Positions 35,601 through 46,700 of a stretch of DNA of 64,000 nt are shown here, one piece after another. The position numbers and the translations under genes were made by a program. Each line of letters starts with the position of its first letter. Position 1 is the stretch's first letter. Below the pieces are notes generated by a model. It saw nothing but the letters and a program-made list of their open reading frames with translations, ran no database searches and was not told the DNA's origin. Source of the stretch: an uncultured Williamsia sp. (GTDB taxonomy: Bacteria > Actinomycetota > Actinomycetes > Mycobacteriales > Mycobacteriaceae); NCBI RefSeq assembly GCF_947494875.1, contig NZ_CANLWM010000005.1, positions 1 through 64,000 on the forward strand, in the 5' to 3' direction.

Positions 35601-36788
35601 CGGCAGTGTGCGCCCGGCGGTTTCGGCGGCGCGGGGCTCGACGAGGTGTTCGCCAAGCTCGACAGCTACCTGCACGATGTCCCGCAGTACATGCGTGACA
35701 GCCTGACCCCGCGGTCGAGCCTGTTCTCCATGCTGCGCACCCGCTTCGGCCACGTGGTGCGCCTGCGGGAGCACTTCCGCTCGATGCCCGAGATCATCGA
35801 GTACTCGTCGCGCCAGTTCTACCCGGACTCGCCGCTGGTGCCCGTGCGGCAGTTCGGCGCCGATCGCCTGCCGCCGCTGCGGTCGGTGCACGTCCCGGAC
35901 GCCGTCGCGACGGGGGAGGGCTCGGCGCTGACGAACGTCGACGAGGCCGACGCCCTTGTCGCGCAACTGGTCCGGTGTCTGCGAGACGATCGCTACGACG
36001 GGCTGACCTTCGGTGTCGTCGTGCTGCAGGGGCAGCGTCAGGTCGACGTCATCACCCAGAAGCTGCGGTCGGCGATCGGTGTGGAGGAGTGGCACGAGCG
36101 GGCGCTGCGGGTCGGGACGCCGCCGGACTTCCAGGGCGACGAGCGCCACGTGGTGTTCCTGTCGATGGTCGTGTCCACCGACCGCAACCCGGTGTCGTTG
36201 ACGCGCAGCGAGTCCCAGCGCCGCTTCAACGTCGCCGCGTCGCGCGCGATGGAGCAGGTGTGGCTGTTCCACAGCGTGTTGTCGGAGGACCTGCGGCCCA
36301 ACGACCTGCGGTACTCGTTGCTGACCTACCTCGAGCGCACCCAGAACGCTCTCGTCGACCCGATGCCGACCGACATCGGGGCCACCGAACGAGCGGAGCC
36401 GTTCGAGAGCCTCTTCGAGCAGAAGATCTTCGGCGAACTGCGGGACCGCGGGTACCACGTCGTCCCGAAGGTGTCGGTGAACAACCGCGTCATCGACCTC
36501 GTCGTCACCGGTACCGACGGACGTCTCGCCGTCGAGTGCGACGGGGACGAGTTCACCAGCACACCCGAGCAGGCCCGCGCCGACATGGAGCGCGAGCGCG
36601 AACTGCGTCGCTGCGGCTGGCGTTTCTGGCGGGTGCGGGAGTCGGAGTACCTGCTCGACCCCGAGCGGGCGCTGGCGGGCCTGTGGTCCGAGCTCGAGGC
36701 CCGCGGGGTGCACCCCGAGACGGTCGGCGCCGGTGAGGATGTCGGCAGCGCGCAGCCGTGGGAGCCGATCGACCTCGGCGGTGACTGA
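32619..36788 (+). CDS. Superfamily 1 helicase fused to a Vsr/MTES_1575-like endonuclease
   Basis: A 1389-residue cytosolic protein of the COG1112 helicase group. Residues 1-280 are an unrecognised N-terminal part. Walker A is 'GPPGTGKT' (297-304), and Walker B is 'VIVDEASQAD' (D969, E970). Further motifs are 'VVGDDRQCAP', 'VRLREHFRSMPEII', 'VVVLQGQRQVDVI' and 'RRFNVAASRAMEQVWLF'. About 620 residues, much of it helical and coiled coil, separate the two helicase halves. The C-terminal 130 residues form a PD-(D/E)XK nuclease: Glu in 'FESLFEQ' (about 1263), D1293 in 'RVIDLVV' and 'VECDGDEF' (E1306), then 'RRCGWRFWRVRESE'. Such helicase-nuclease fusions occur in phage-defence systems, but a repair role is possible. 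No partner gene is apparent. Confidence 0.85.
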   Translation: MTEAMSGDDRRGRVLRLLQFLHELVAARSTVVRDVGDHPSVLWVGDEWNLPVKAKAAPGSTLVEIRADGPAPEAYALAAAMLDSLAERPESLELVLAAGLLTVSDVEAPDTEPTINQHLLTQSVVAEHDHTEGVITVRLVGDSVPRLQDGLLLGGVEGFDLGRSAAVADALAGVPSVVAAGVDDILETWRTTVAAGTDVSIATRPALVLRDRGSGAVLAYYETMMTALREESADVPIGLAQLVEPIEAPERLDRLAASGAMSAGELVEDALYPLPSNVEQRDILAQLGVDSGVVVEGPPGTGKTHTIANLMSALLAKGQRVLVVSEKAQALQVLRDKLPAELRELAVAITDVTKDGSASLAESVAAIAARKGTFSERVATSEIKNLRSKRDQARAKREQILREIWQLRESETEKHEWVAPGYSGTAAQIVRACQDVADRYDWLPGPLDAVLPPLDTDEMSRLLTLLRERDDSWARRLGQKLPDLEDHLPDSVALEAICGRVRAQPHEKMAGNGSLLAILADVDSARLSAIKAQCDRLAAAVREVRGFDAPMQDMTERLLSGSAAYLWNRVTQISAVIDEATQRDAAIGTHDVVVDPIPPGAADVFADAAEHLRSGGTWRGRFRKSPQQRAVEALDVTATVDGRPATDAASLQMVADHLRVLENVATVQAVLADVDVDVDTSGSRSAQLGRLVSLDEQLGWVSELLTGRDALIRRLESISPGGPRPKSVDEVEEVARQTGAIAATNDAVLARRELEDAARSLAAVTDQGPSEEADALVAALTAADIDAVKDARRAFTVARAQRDRQGALDLLELRLKQKAPGLHRVLVDTADDTAWDARLRDLGDAWSWRRAYSWAQERSDPDRESRLAADLDSVEADIAHFTAGLAAAAAWRECLEHMTVTQVQALQSYRDHITNLGKGSGKHAERFRTAARSAMTQAQGAVPAWIMPISQVLSSIAPEQDSFDVVIVDEASQADITSLFLLWLAPRVIVVGDDRQCAPGGFGGAGLDEVFAKLDSYLHDVPQYMRDSLTPRSSLFSMLRTRFGHVVRLREHFRSMPEIIEYSSRQFYPDSPLVPVRQFGADRLPPLRSVHVPDAVATGEGSALTNVDEADALVAQLVRCLRDDRYDGLTFGVVVLQGQRQVDVITQKLRSAIGVEEWHERALRVGTPPDFQGDERHVVFLSMVVSTDRNPVSLTRSESQRRFNVAASRAMEQVWLFHSVLSEDLRPNDLRYSLLTYLERTQNALVDPMPTDIGATERAEPFESLFEQKIFGELRDRGYHVVPKVSVNNRVIDLVVTGTDGRLAVECDGDEFTSTPEQARADMERERELRRCGWRFWRVRESEYLLDPERALAGLWSELEARGVHPETVGAGEDVGSAQPWEPIDLGGD

Positions 36789-36796
36789 CCCTCCCG

Positions 36797-37213
36797 TCAG
36801 GCCGTGATCGCAGCCCGGATGGCCGCGGCGGTGGCGTCGGGATCGGGGTCGCGGCGTGTGACGAACCCCTTCGCGAACGACAGCCGGTCACCGTGGTGGC
36901 GCGGCACGACGTGCATGTGCGTGTGGAACACCGTCTGGAACGCCGCGCGCCCGTCGTTGAGGACGAGGTTCACCCCGTCGGCGGCGATCGTCGACGCACG
37001 CAGAGCCGCGGCCACGCGACCCGCACCCGCGAACACCGCAGCACCGTCCTCTGCGGGGAGACCGGCCAGGTCCGGGGTGTGTCGGCGGGGGATGACGAGG
37101 GTGTGGCCGGGCTTCACCGGCCGGATGTCGAGGAACGCGACCACGTCGTCGTCGGCGTAGACCTGCCGGGACGGGGCCACGCCGGCCACGATCGCGCAGA
37201 AGACGCAGTCCAT
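36797..37213 (-). CDS. HIT-family nucleotide hydrolase/transferase
   Basis: A 138-residue histidine-triad protein. The triad is 'HTHMHVVPRHHGD', and the N-terminus 'CVFCAIVAGVAPSRQVYADD' carries the CxxC found in many actinobacterial HIT proteins. 'FLDIRPVKPGHTLVIPRRH' is the typical core. Members hydrolyse AMP-linked or other nucleotide conjugates such as AMP-NH2 or aminoacyl-AMP. TACTGT 6 bases before the ATG indicates a leaderless transcript. It converges with the helicase gene (8-bp gap). Confidence 0.93.
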   Translation of the reverse strand: MDCVFCAIVAGVAPSRQVYADDDVVAFLDIRPVKPGHTLVIPRRHTPDLAGLPAEDGAAVFAGAGRVAAALRASTIAADGVNLVLNDGRAAFQTVFHTHMHVVPRHHGDRLSFAKGFVTRRDPDPDATAAAIRAAITA

Positions 37214-37219
37214 GCGGTC

Positions 37220-37225
37220 ACAGTA
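37220..37225 (-). promoter_or_regulatory. -10 box for the HIT gene (leaderless)
   Basis: TACTGT on the minus strand, 6 bases (GACCGC) before the ATG at 37213. Confidence 0.55.
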
Positions 37226-37400
37226 CGAACCGCCGGAGACCGCGGTCGACGCGGCCGCATTCGATAACGATTTGATGACGAAACAGCTCCACCTCGGAGA
37301 TCAGACGCCCGATCGCGTCGCGGCGCGCTGACCTGCGCCGTGCCGGACCACGTCACCGGAGGTCGTCGGGGTCGTCGTTGTTACCCGCGGGGATACCGAC

Positions 37401-37443
37401 GGGTATACCCACGGGTCACCCCAGAACATGAGGGATCCCTCAT
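37401..37443. promoter_or_regulatory. Palindrome cluster in the fas upstream region
   Basis: The 492-bp gap between the HIT gene and fas holds no convincing gene. Within it GGGTATACCC (37401-37410) is a perfect 10-bp palindrome, and ATGAGGGATCCCTCAT (37428-37443) is a perfect 16-bp palindrome. Both lie about 260-305 bp before the fas GTG at 37706. They are good candidates for binding sites of a lipid-responsive regulator of fas. A short T-run after the second palindrome is too weak to call it a terminator. Confidence 0.5.
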
Positions 37444-37705
37444 TTTCGTGTGCGACGATGTCTCTCGTCCGCACGGCAGACGGCAGCCCGGTCACATCGG
37501 ATGAGTGACTGCGCTGTTCGTCTCCGTGACAACGACTTCCGCCGACGATCGGCGGAGGGCCGCGGTGACACACCGCATCCCGGTCACACCGGGGTGTCCA
37601 TCGGCCCGCACCCGACATCGATGTCGTCCCGCTCGTCGTGCGTCCCGTCGCGGACGCCGACGATCACCCGCCCCGACGTCCACCGACGCCCCGAGGAGAT
37701 CCCCT

Positions 37706-40700
37706 GTGACGGTCAACGAATTCCGCAACGGCACCGACGGCACGCCGTCCTCCCGCCACACCGACACCCTGATCGCGCGGCTGCGCGGAGGGACGCCCTA
37801 CGCCGTGACGTTCGGCGGACAGGGGACACCGTGGCTGCCCGCGCTGGCGGAACTCGTGATCGACGCCGAGCTCGACCACTCGCTCGCGCAGGTGGTCGAC
37901 GCTGCCGAGCGGCTCGTCGAGCCCGTCGTCGGCGAGATCGACGCCGTGCGGCCCGACGGGTTCGACCCCCTGGCGTGGGTTCACGGCCTCGCCGCCGACC
38001 GCACCGTGCCGGCCCCGACCGTCCTCGCCGGCGCGGCTCAGTCCGTCCCGGGCATCCTCCTCTCCCAGATGGCGGCCCTCGCCGCGCTGGCCAAGCAGGG
38101 CCTCGACACCGCCGAGATCGCCCCGACCGCGGTCGCGGGCCACTCCCAGGGCGTCCTCGCCGCCGACGTCGTCTCCGACGCCGGCGGCCGTGGCGCGCTG
38201 CTCGCGGTGGCGCACCTCATCGGTGCGGCGGGCGCCACCGTCGCCCGGCGGACGGGTCTGGTGGTCACGGCCGACGGCACCCCGATGGTCTCGGTGTCGA
38301 AGGTCGACCCCGCCCGCCTTGCCGCCGTGCTCGACGAGCACCGCGCGTCGCTGGTGGGTGACGACGCCCTCATCGCGCCCGTGGTCGCCATCCGCAACGG
38401 GCGGCGGTCCGTCGCCGTGTCCGGTGCCCCCCGTCAGCTGACGGCGATCGAACAGCGCTGCGCCGCGATCGCCGCGGCCGAGGCGGCCGATCGCAAGGCC
38501 AAGACCACCGGCGGTGCCCCGTTCGCGCCCACCTTCGACCCGATCGACGTGTCGATCGCGTTCCACCACCCCGCCCTCGCCGACGCCGTCGACCTGGTCG
38601 CCGAGTGGGCGGGCCGCTGTGGCCTCGACTCGGCCTGGGCGCGCGGTCTCGCCGAGGCGATCCTCGTCGCGCCGTGCGACTGGGTGCGCAGCCTCGACGA
38701 CGTCGCCGACGCCGGTGTGCGCTGGCTCCTGGATCTCGGCCCCTCCGACTCGGCCACGCGGCTGTCGGTGCCCAACGTCCGCGGACGCGGCATCGGGTGC
38801 ATCCCGGCGAGCTCTCGCGGCGGCCAGCGCAACATCTTCGCCCCCGGCGGCGTCCCGTCGGTCCCGTCCCCGTGGAGCGTGCACGCGCCGGCCCTCGCCG
38901 AGCTGCCGGACGGCCGCACCGTCGTCGAGACGGCGTTCACACGTCTGACCGGGCGCTCGCCGATGCTGCTCGCGGGCATGACCCCGACGACCGTCGACCC
39001 GGAGATCGTCGCCGCGGCGACCAACGCCGGCCACTGGGCCGAGCTCGCGGGTGGCGGGCAGGTCACCGAGGCGATCCTCGCCGAGAACCTCGATCGCCTG
39101 CACACCCTCCTGGAGCCGGGCCGCCAGGCGCAGTTCAACGCGCTCTTCCTCGACCCGTACCTCTGGAAGCTGCAGCTCGGCGGCAAGCGTCTCGTGCAGA
39201 AGGCCCGCGCCGCAGGCGCGCCGATCGACGGTGTCGTCGTCTCGGCCGGCATCCCCGAACTCGACGACGCCGTCGCGCTGGTCGAGGAACTGATCGACGC
39301 GGGGATCCCGTGGGTCGCCTTCAAGCCCGGCACCGTCGAGCAGATCCGCTCGGTGGTCCGCATCGCCGCCGAGGTGCCCGCGCACCCTGTCATCGTCCAC
39401 ATCGAGGGCGGCCGCGCCGGCGGTCACCACTCCTGGGAGGACCTCGACGATCTCGTGCTCGCCACGTACGCCGAGCTGCGCGCCCGGCCCAACGCGGTCA
39501 TCTGCGTCGGCGGTGGCATCGGCTCACCCGAGCGGGCCGCCGACTACCTGACCGGTCGCTGGTCGACCGCACACGGTTACCCGGCCATGCCGGTCGACGG
39601 CATCCTGCTGGGCACCGTCACCATGGCCACCCTCGAGGCGACCACCTCGCCCGCGGTCAAGCAGCTCCTCGTCGACACCCCCGGGTGCGACACCTGGATC
39701 GGCGCCGGCCACGCCCGTGACGGGATGGCCTCGGGCCGCAGCCAACTCGGCGCGGACATCCACGAGGTCGACAACGCCGCCTCCGCGTGCGGGCGTCTGC
39801 TCGACGCGGTCGCCGGTGACGCCGACGCCGTCGCCGAGCGCCGCGCGGAGATCATCGCCGCCCTCGACGCGACGGCGAAGCCCTACTTCGGCGACGTCGC
39901 CGAGATGACCTACCGGCAGTGGCTCACCCGCTACGCCGACCTGGCCGTCGGCACCGACCCCGGCCCCGCGCCGGTCTGGGCCGACGTCACCTGGCGCGAC
40001 CGCTTCCTGCAGATGCTGCAGCGCACCGAGGCGCGGATGCACCCCGCCGACCGCGGCGAGGTCGCGACGGCATTCGTCGACGACGCCGCCACCGACAACC
40101 CGCACGCGGCGATCGACGTGCTCGGCAGCCTCTACCCGGAGATCGACGCCGACCCGCTGCACCCGGCGGACGTCGCGTTCTTCCTCGGCCTGTGCCGGAC
40201 CCCCGGCAAGCCGGTGAACTTCGTGCCCGTCGTCGATGCCGACGTGCGTCGGTGGTGGCGTAGTGACTCGCTGTGGCAGGCCCACGACGCCCGGTACGGC
40301 GCCGACGAGGTGTGTGTCATCCCCGGCCCCGTCGCGGTCGCCGGCATCACCGAGGTCGACGAGCCCGTCGGCGCACTGCTCGACCGCTTCGAGGCGCATC
40401 TCGTCGCCGAACTCGGCTCCCGCGGAGTCGACCCCACCCCGGTGCCCAGCCGTCGCGCCGGTCTCGCCGGCCACACCGGCGTCCTCGCCACCGTGCTCGC
40501 CACCGACTCGGTCGAATGGGCGGGCCGCATGGTGCCGAACCCGATCGTCCGGCTCGGCGACGTCGATCGTTGGGAGTTCCTCGACGACGGCGACGACCGT
40601 GCCGAGCACGCACCCACCGGCGCGACCCTCACCCGGGTCGACGGCGGCGTCGAGCTCGTGGTGCCCGTCGCGTCGGCCTCGGTCACCATCCCGATGCGGC

Positions 40701-43700
40701 TCGACGCCTCCTTCGTCGACGGTGGCGCCCCCCGCGTCGACCTCGACGCCGCGTCCGCCGCGATGCGGACCATCCTCGCGGTCGCCGCGGGCGACCTGCC
40801 CGAGGTGGTCGACGGGGTCGCGACGACGGAGGCGCGCTGGGGCGCACACCTCGCCGCCGACCACGCCGGCGTCACCGCACACGGCCTGCCGCAGCACCTC
40901 TCGGCGTCGACCCCGTCGGGCAGCGGTGGGTTCGCCGTCCCCGACGCGATCGTCGGGCTGGCCTGGCCCGCGGTGTTCGCCGTCATCGGTGCGGCCCGCT
41001 CGCAGGACGGGCGCCCGGTCGTCGAGGGACTCCTCGACCTGGTCCATCTCGATCACGCCGTGTCCGTCGCCGGCGAGCTGCCGCGCGTCGACACCGACGT
41101 CGTGGTGACCGCCACCGAGCGCTCGGTGGCCGAGGTCTCCGTGGGCCGGGTCGTGACCGTCGACGTCGAGATCACCGGTCCCACCGGCTCTCTCGCCACG
41201 CTCACCGAGCGGTTCGCCATCCGCGGTCGGACCGGTGAGGGCGACCTGACCGATCCCGTCCGCGCCGGCGGCGCGGTGGTCGACGAGCGCTCGGCGACCC
41301 GCGCGCTCGTCCGGACCACGAAGGTCACCGCCCCCGCGCGGATGCACGGCTTCGCCGCGGTCTCCGGCGACCGCAACCCGATCCACACCGATCTGCGCGC
41401 CGCACGTCTCGCCGGTCTGGGGGAACCGATCGTCCACGGGATGTGGCTGTCGGCGCTGGCCCAGCACGTCGTGACGGCCACCGACGCCGACCGTCCCGTC
41501 CCGGCACCGCGCCCGCTGCTCGGGTGGACCGCCCGCTACCTCGGCATGGTCCGCACCGGTGACGAGGTGACCGTGCGCGTGGAGCGCGTCGGACTCGACC
41601 AGGGGGCCGAGGTCGTCGAGGTCACCTGCTCGGTCGACGGCGACCTGGTCCTCGCGGCCACCGGACGCCTCGCCGCCCCACGCACCGTCTACGCGTTCCC
41701 CGGGCAGGGCATCCAGAGCGCGGGCATCGGTCTCGCGGCCCGCTCCCGCTCCGCCGCGGCCCGCGACATCTGGGACCGCGCGGACGCGCACACCCGTGCG
41801 GCCCTGGGCTTCTCGATCCTCGCCGTGGTCCGCGACAACCCCACGCGCCTCGTCGCGCGGGGCACCACCTACACCCACCCCGACGGCGTGCTCTTCCTGA
41901 CGCAGTTCACGCAGGTCGCGATGGCGACGCTGGGTGTCGCGCAGATCGCCGAGCTCCGCGAGGCCGGCGGCTTCGTCGAGGGTGCGATCACCTGCGGACA
42001 CTCGGTCGGTGAGTACAACGCGCTGGCCGCCTGCGCCGGTGTCCTCCCGCTCGAGGCCGTCCTCGAGGTCGTCTTCCAGCGTGGCGAGGCCATGCACCAC
42101 CTCGTCCCGCGAGACGAGCTGGGACGCAGCAACTATCGGCTCGCCGCCATCCGGCCCAGCCAGTTCGGTGTCGCGGACGACGAGGTCGTCTCGTTCGTCG
42201 CCGAGGTCTCGCGTGGCTGCGGCGAGTTCCTCGAGGTCGTCAACCTCAACCAGCGGGGCACCCAGTACGCCATCGCCGGCACCGTCCGCGGGCTGGAGAA
42301 CCTCGAGGCGCACATCGAGCGTCGTCGCGCCGAGGTCGGCGGCAAGCGAGGCTTCATCCTCATCCCGGGCATCGACGTGCCGTTCCACTCGAGCGTCCTG
42401 CGTGACGGGGTGCCGGAGTTCCGTGCGCGGCTGCAGGAGCTGCTGCCCGAGAACCTCGATCCCGACGTGCTGATCGGGCGATACATCCCGAACCTGGTCC
42501 CGCGACCGTTCACCCTCGATCGCGACTTCGTGGTCGAGATCGCCGACCTCGTGCCGTCGCAGCCGCTGGCCGACGTCCTCGACGACTGGGAGGCCGCGTC
42601 CGCCGATCGCTCGTCGCTGGCCCGGATCGTCCTCGTCGAGCTGCTCGCCTGGCAGTTCGCGAGCCCGGTCCGCTGGATAGAGACCCAGGACCTGCTGTTC
42701 GCCGGCCGCGAGACCGGCGGCCTCGGTGTCCAGCGGTTCGTCGAGGTCGGTGTCGCCACCGCCCCCACGCTCTCCGGGCTGGCGACCAACACCCTCAAGC
42801 TCGACGACTTCGCGGACTCCGCCGTGCAGGTGCTCAACGTCGAGCGCGACAGCCAGGTCCTGCTCGCGCAGGACGAGGCGCCCGAGGAGATCGACGACGA
42901 TCCCACGGGATCGGCATCAGAGGAGAAGCCCACGGAGCCGGTCCCGGCCGCCGCTCCCGTCGCCGCCGCACCGGCCCCCGCCGCCGCGGCAGGACCCCGT
43001 CCCGACGACCTCGCCTTCACCCCGGCCGATGCGGTCCGCGCGGTCATCGCGCTGTGGACGAAGATGCGCCCGGACCAGATCGGTGCCGCCGACACCATCG
43101 AGGCGCTGTGCGACGGTGTCTCGTCACGACGCAACCAGCTGCTGCTCGACGTCGGCGCCGAGCTCGGTCTCGGCGCGATCGACGGTGCGGCCGAGGCCGA
43201 CATGGGCTCGCTGGCGTCGACCGTCGACGCCCTCGCGCGTGGCTACAAGCCGTTCGGCTCGGTGCTCACCGACGCCGTCGGCGACGCGCTGCGCAAGGTG
43301 CTCGGACCGATCAACAAGCGGCCCTCGCACATCGAGGACCGGGTGTCGTCGGTGTGGCAGCTCGGGCCCGGCTGGGCCCGTCACACCACCGTCGCGCTCG
43401 CGCTGGGCACCCGCGAGGGTGCGTCGGTCCGCGGCGGGGATCTCGGCGGGCTGGTCGACGGGCCGCTGGGCTCCGTCGACGCCCTCGACGCGGCGATCGA
43501 CGCCGCGGTCGCCGCGGTCGGCGCACAGCGCGGTGTCGCGGTGAGCAAGCCGGCCGCCGAGTCCGCCGGTGGCGCCACCGTCGACGCCGCGGCGCTCGGT
43601 GCGCTCACCGAGCAGTTCACCGGTCGCAGTGGCGCGTTGGCGAGCGCGGCACGCACCGTCCTGCGCAAGCTCGGACTCGACGACGACGTCGCCGAGATCG

Positions 43701-46700
43701 ATCCGGGCGCGGCCGACGAGGCCCGCGCGGCACAGGTCCTGTCCGAGCGTGTGTCCGCCGAGCTCGGCTCGGACTGGCTTCGCATCGTCACGCCGGCCTT
43801 CGACGCCCGCACCGCGGTCCTCGTCGACGACCGCTGGGCCAGTGCCCGTGAGGATCTCGCACGTCTGTGGCTGGTCGACGACCATTCCCTCGACGCCGAC
43901 TTCGAGACGGTCACCGGGCGCTTCGCCGGTGCCGGCCACACGGTCGCCCAGCAGGCGACGTGGTGGCAGGGCAAGGCGCTGCACGTCGGTGACGGTGTGC
44001 GGGCCCGGGTGTACGCCCAGATCGCCCATCTCGCCGAGGATCCCGCTCCGGGCCGGTTCGCGGGCGAGGTCGCGGTGGTGACCGGCGCCTCCTCGGGGTC
44101 CATCGCCGCGGCGGTCGTCGGACGACTGCTCGCCGGCGGTGCGACCGTCGTCGCGACCACCTCCCGCCTCGACGGGTCCCGTCTGTCGTTCTTCAAGCAG
44201 CTCTACCGCGAGCACGCCCGCGACGGCGCGGCCCTGTGGGTCTCGTCGGCGAACATGTACTCCTACACCGACGTCGACGACCTCGTGGAGTGGATCGGGA
44301 CCGAGCAGTCGGAGACCGCAGGCGGCTCCACCACGGTCGTCAAGCCGGCGCTGCGCCCGACGTTGCTGTTCCCCTTCGCCGCGCCGCGGGTGGCCGGCGA
44401 CCTGTCCGACGCCGGCCCGCGGGCCGAGCTGGAGATGAAGGTCCTGCTGTGGTCGGTCGAGCGTCTGATCGCCGGCCTCGGTGAGCTCGGTGCCGACCAC
44501 GACATCGACGGCCGCGTGCACGTCGTGCTCCCCGGCTCGCCCAACCGCGGCATGTTCGGCGGGGACGGCGCCTACGGCGAGAGCAAGGCCGCCCTCGACG
44601 CGCTGGTCGCGCGGTGGTCCGCGGAGTCCTCGTGGAACACCGGAGTGACGCTGGCGCACGCGATCATCGGATGGGTGCGGGGCACCGGACTCATGGGCCA
44701 CAACGACCCCATGGTGTCGGCGGTCGAGGCCGCGGGTGTGCGCACGTGGTCGACGGCGGAGATGGCCGACGAACTGCTCGGGCTGTGCGCGCCGGAACGG
44801 CGTGCCGACGCACGGACGGCACCGATCGTCGCCGACCTCACCGCGGGACTCGGCGAGGCCGATCTCGACCTGGCCGCCCTCGCGGCGCAGGCACAGGAGC
44901 AGGCCGCGACCGTCGAGACCGTCACCGAGACCGCGCCGGTGACGGTGTCGGCCCTGCCGGCGCCGGCGCGCCCGGCGACGGGCACCACGCCGTCATGGCC
45001 CGAACTCGCCGTCGACCCCGCGGACCTCGTGGTCATCGTCGGTGCAGGCGAACTCGGCCCGTACGGGAGCGCCCGGACCCGTTTCGAGATGGAGGTGTCC
45101 GAAGAGCTGTCCGCGGCCGGTGTGCTCGAACTCGCCTGGAGCACAGGGCTCGTCCGCTGGGAGCAGACCCCGAAGCCCGGCTGGTACGACACCGAGAGCG
45201 GCGACCCCGTCGCCGAGCACGAGATCGCGGACCGCTACCACGACGCGGTCGTCGAGCGCTGCGGCATCCGCCGCTACGCCGACGACGGGGCGATGGTCGA
45301 CAACGCGGCCCCGCTGCTCACGTCGGTCTTCCTCGACGAGGACCTCACCTTCACCGTCGCCTCGGAGGAGGAGGCCCGCGCGTTCGCGGCGTCCGACGCC
45401 GAGCGCACCAGCGTGACCGCGCTGGAGTCGGGGGAGTGGGAGGTCACCCGCCGGGCCGGCACGGAGATCCGCGTCCCGCGTCGGTTCTCGTTGAGCCGCA
45501 CCGTCGGTGGGCAGATCCCGACCGGATTCGACCCCACCGTGTACGGAATCTCCGCCGACATGGCGTCGTCGCTCGACCGCGTCGCCCTGTGGAACCTCGT
45601 CGCCACCGTCGACGCGTTCCTCGGCTCCGGCTTCGACCCCGCCGAGCTGATGCGGTGGGTGCACCCCGGCCTCGTCGCCAACACCCAGGGCACCGGCATG
45701 GGCGGCATGGAGTCGATGCGATCGCTCTACATCGACACCCTGCTCGGTGAGTCGAAGGCGAACGACATCCTGCAGGAGGCGCTTCCGAACGTCATCGCCG
45801 CGCACGTCGTGCAGTCCTACGTCGGAAGCTACGGCGCGATGATCCACCCGGTCGCCGCCTGCGCGACCGCCGCGGTCTCCGTCGAGGAGGGCGTCGACAA
45901 GATCCGGCTCGGCAAGGCGCTGTTCGCGGTGGCCGGCGGTTTCGACGACCTGTCCGTCGAGGGCATCGTCGGGTTCGGCGACATGTCGGCCACGGCCGAC
46001 TCCGGGGCGATGGCCGCGCGGGGCATGGATCCCCGCCGGTTCTCCCGCGCCAACGACCGCCGCCGCGCCGGGTTCGTCGAGTCCCAGGGCGGCGGAACGG
46101 TTCTGCTGGCCCGCGGCGACGTCGCGGCGGACATGGGACTGCCGGTCCTCGGTGTGGTGGCGTGGGCGCAGAGCTTCGGCGACGGCGTGCACACCTCCAT
46201 CCCGGCCCCGGGTATCGGAGCCCTCGGCGCGGCCCGCGGTCGCACCGAGTCGCCGATGGCGCGCGCCCTGCGCGACCTCGGCGTCAGCGCCGACGACGTC
46301 GCGGTGGTGTCCAAGCACGACACGTCGACCAAGGCGAACGATCCCAACGAGGCCGACCTGCACGAGCGGGTGGCCGGCGCGCTCGGCCGCAACGACGGTG
46401 CACCGCTGTTCGTGGTGTCGCAGAAGTCGCTGACCGGACACGCCAAGGGCGGTGCCGCGGCGTTCCAGCTGATCGGGCTCTGCCAGATGCTCAGCGAGGG
46501 CGTCGTCCCGCCCAACCGCAGCCTGGACTGCGTCGACGAGGCGATGCGCGAGCACCCGCACCTCGTGTGGGTGACCGAGGCGCTCGATCTCGGCGAGCGG
46601 TTCCCGCTCAAGGCGGGTCTGCTCACCAGCCTCGGCTTCGGCCACGTGTCCGGTCTCATCGCGGTGGTGCACCCGGAGGCGTTCGTCGCCGCTCTCGACC

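Noticed and set aside
32034-36713. Minus-strand open frame of about 1559 codons opposite the helicase-nuclease gene
   Set aside because: Mirror of the third-position GC bias of the real gene; no motif, no start context, Arg/Gln/Val-rich shadow protein.
37505-37705. Upstream in-frame GTG that would add 67 residues to Fas
   Set aside because: The added stretch is Arg/Pro/Ser-rich and unlike Fas N-termini, while the GTG at 37706 has GAGGAG at ideal spacing.
39524-42388. Long minus-strand open frames inside fas
   Set aside because: The plus strand encodes Fas with all catalytic motifs; the antisense frames have no recognisable domain.
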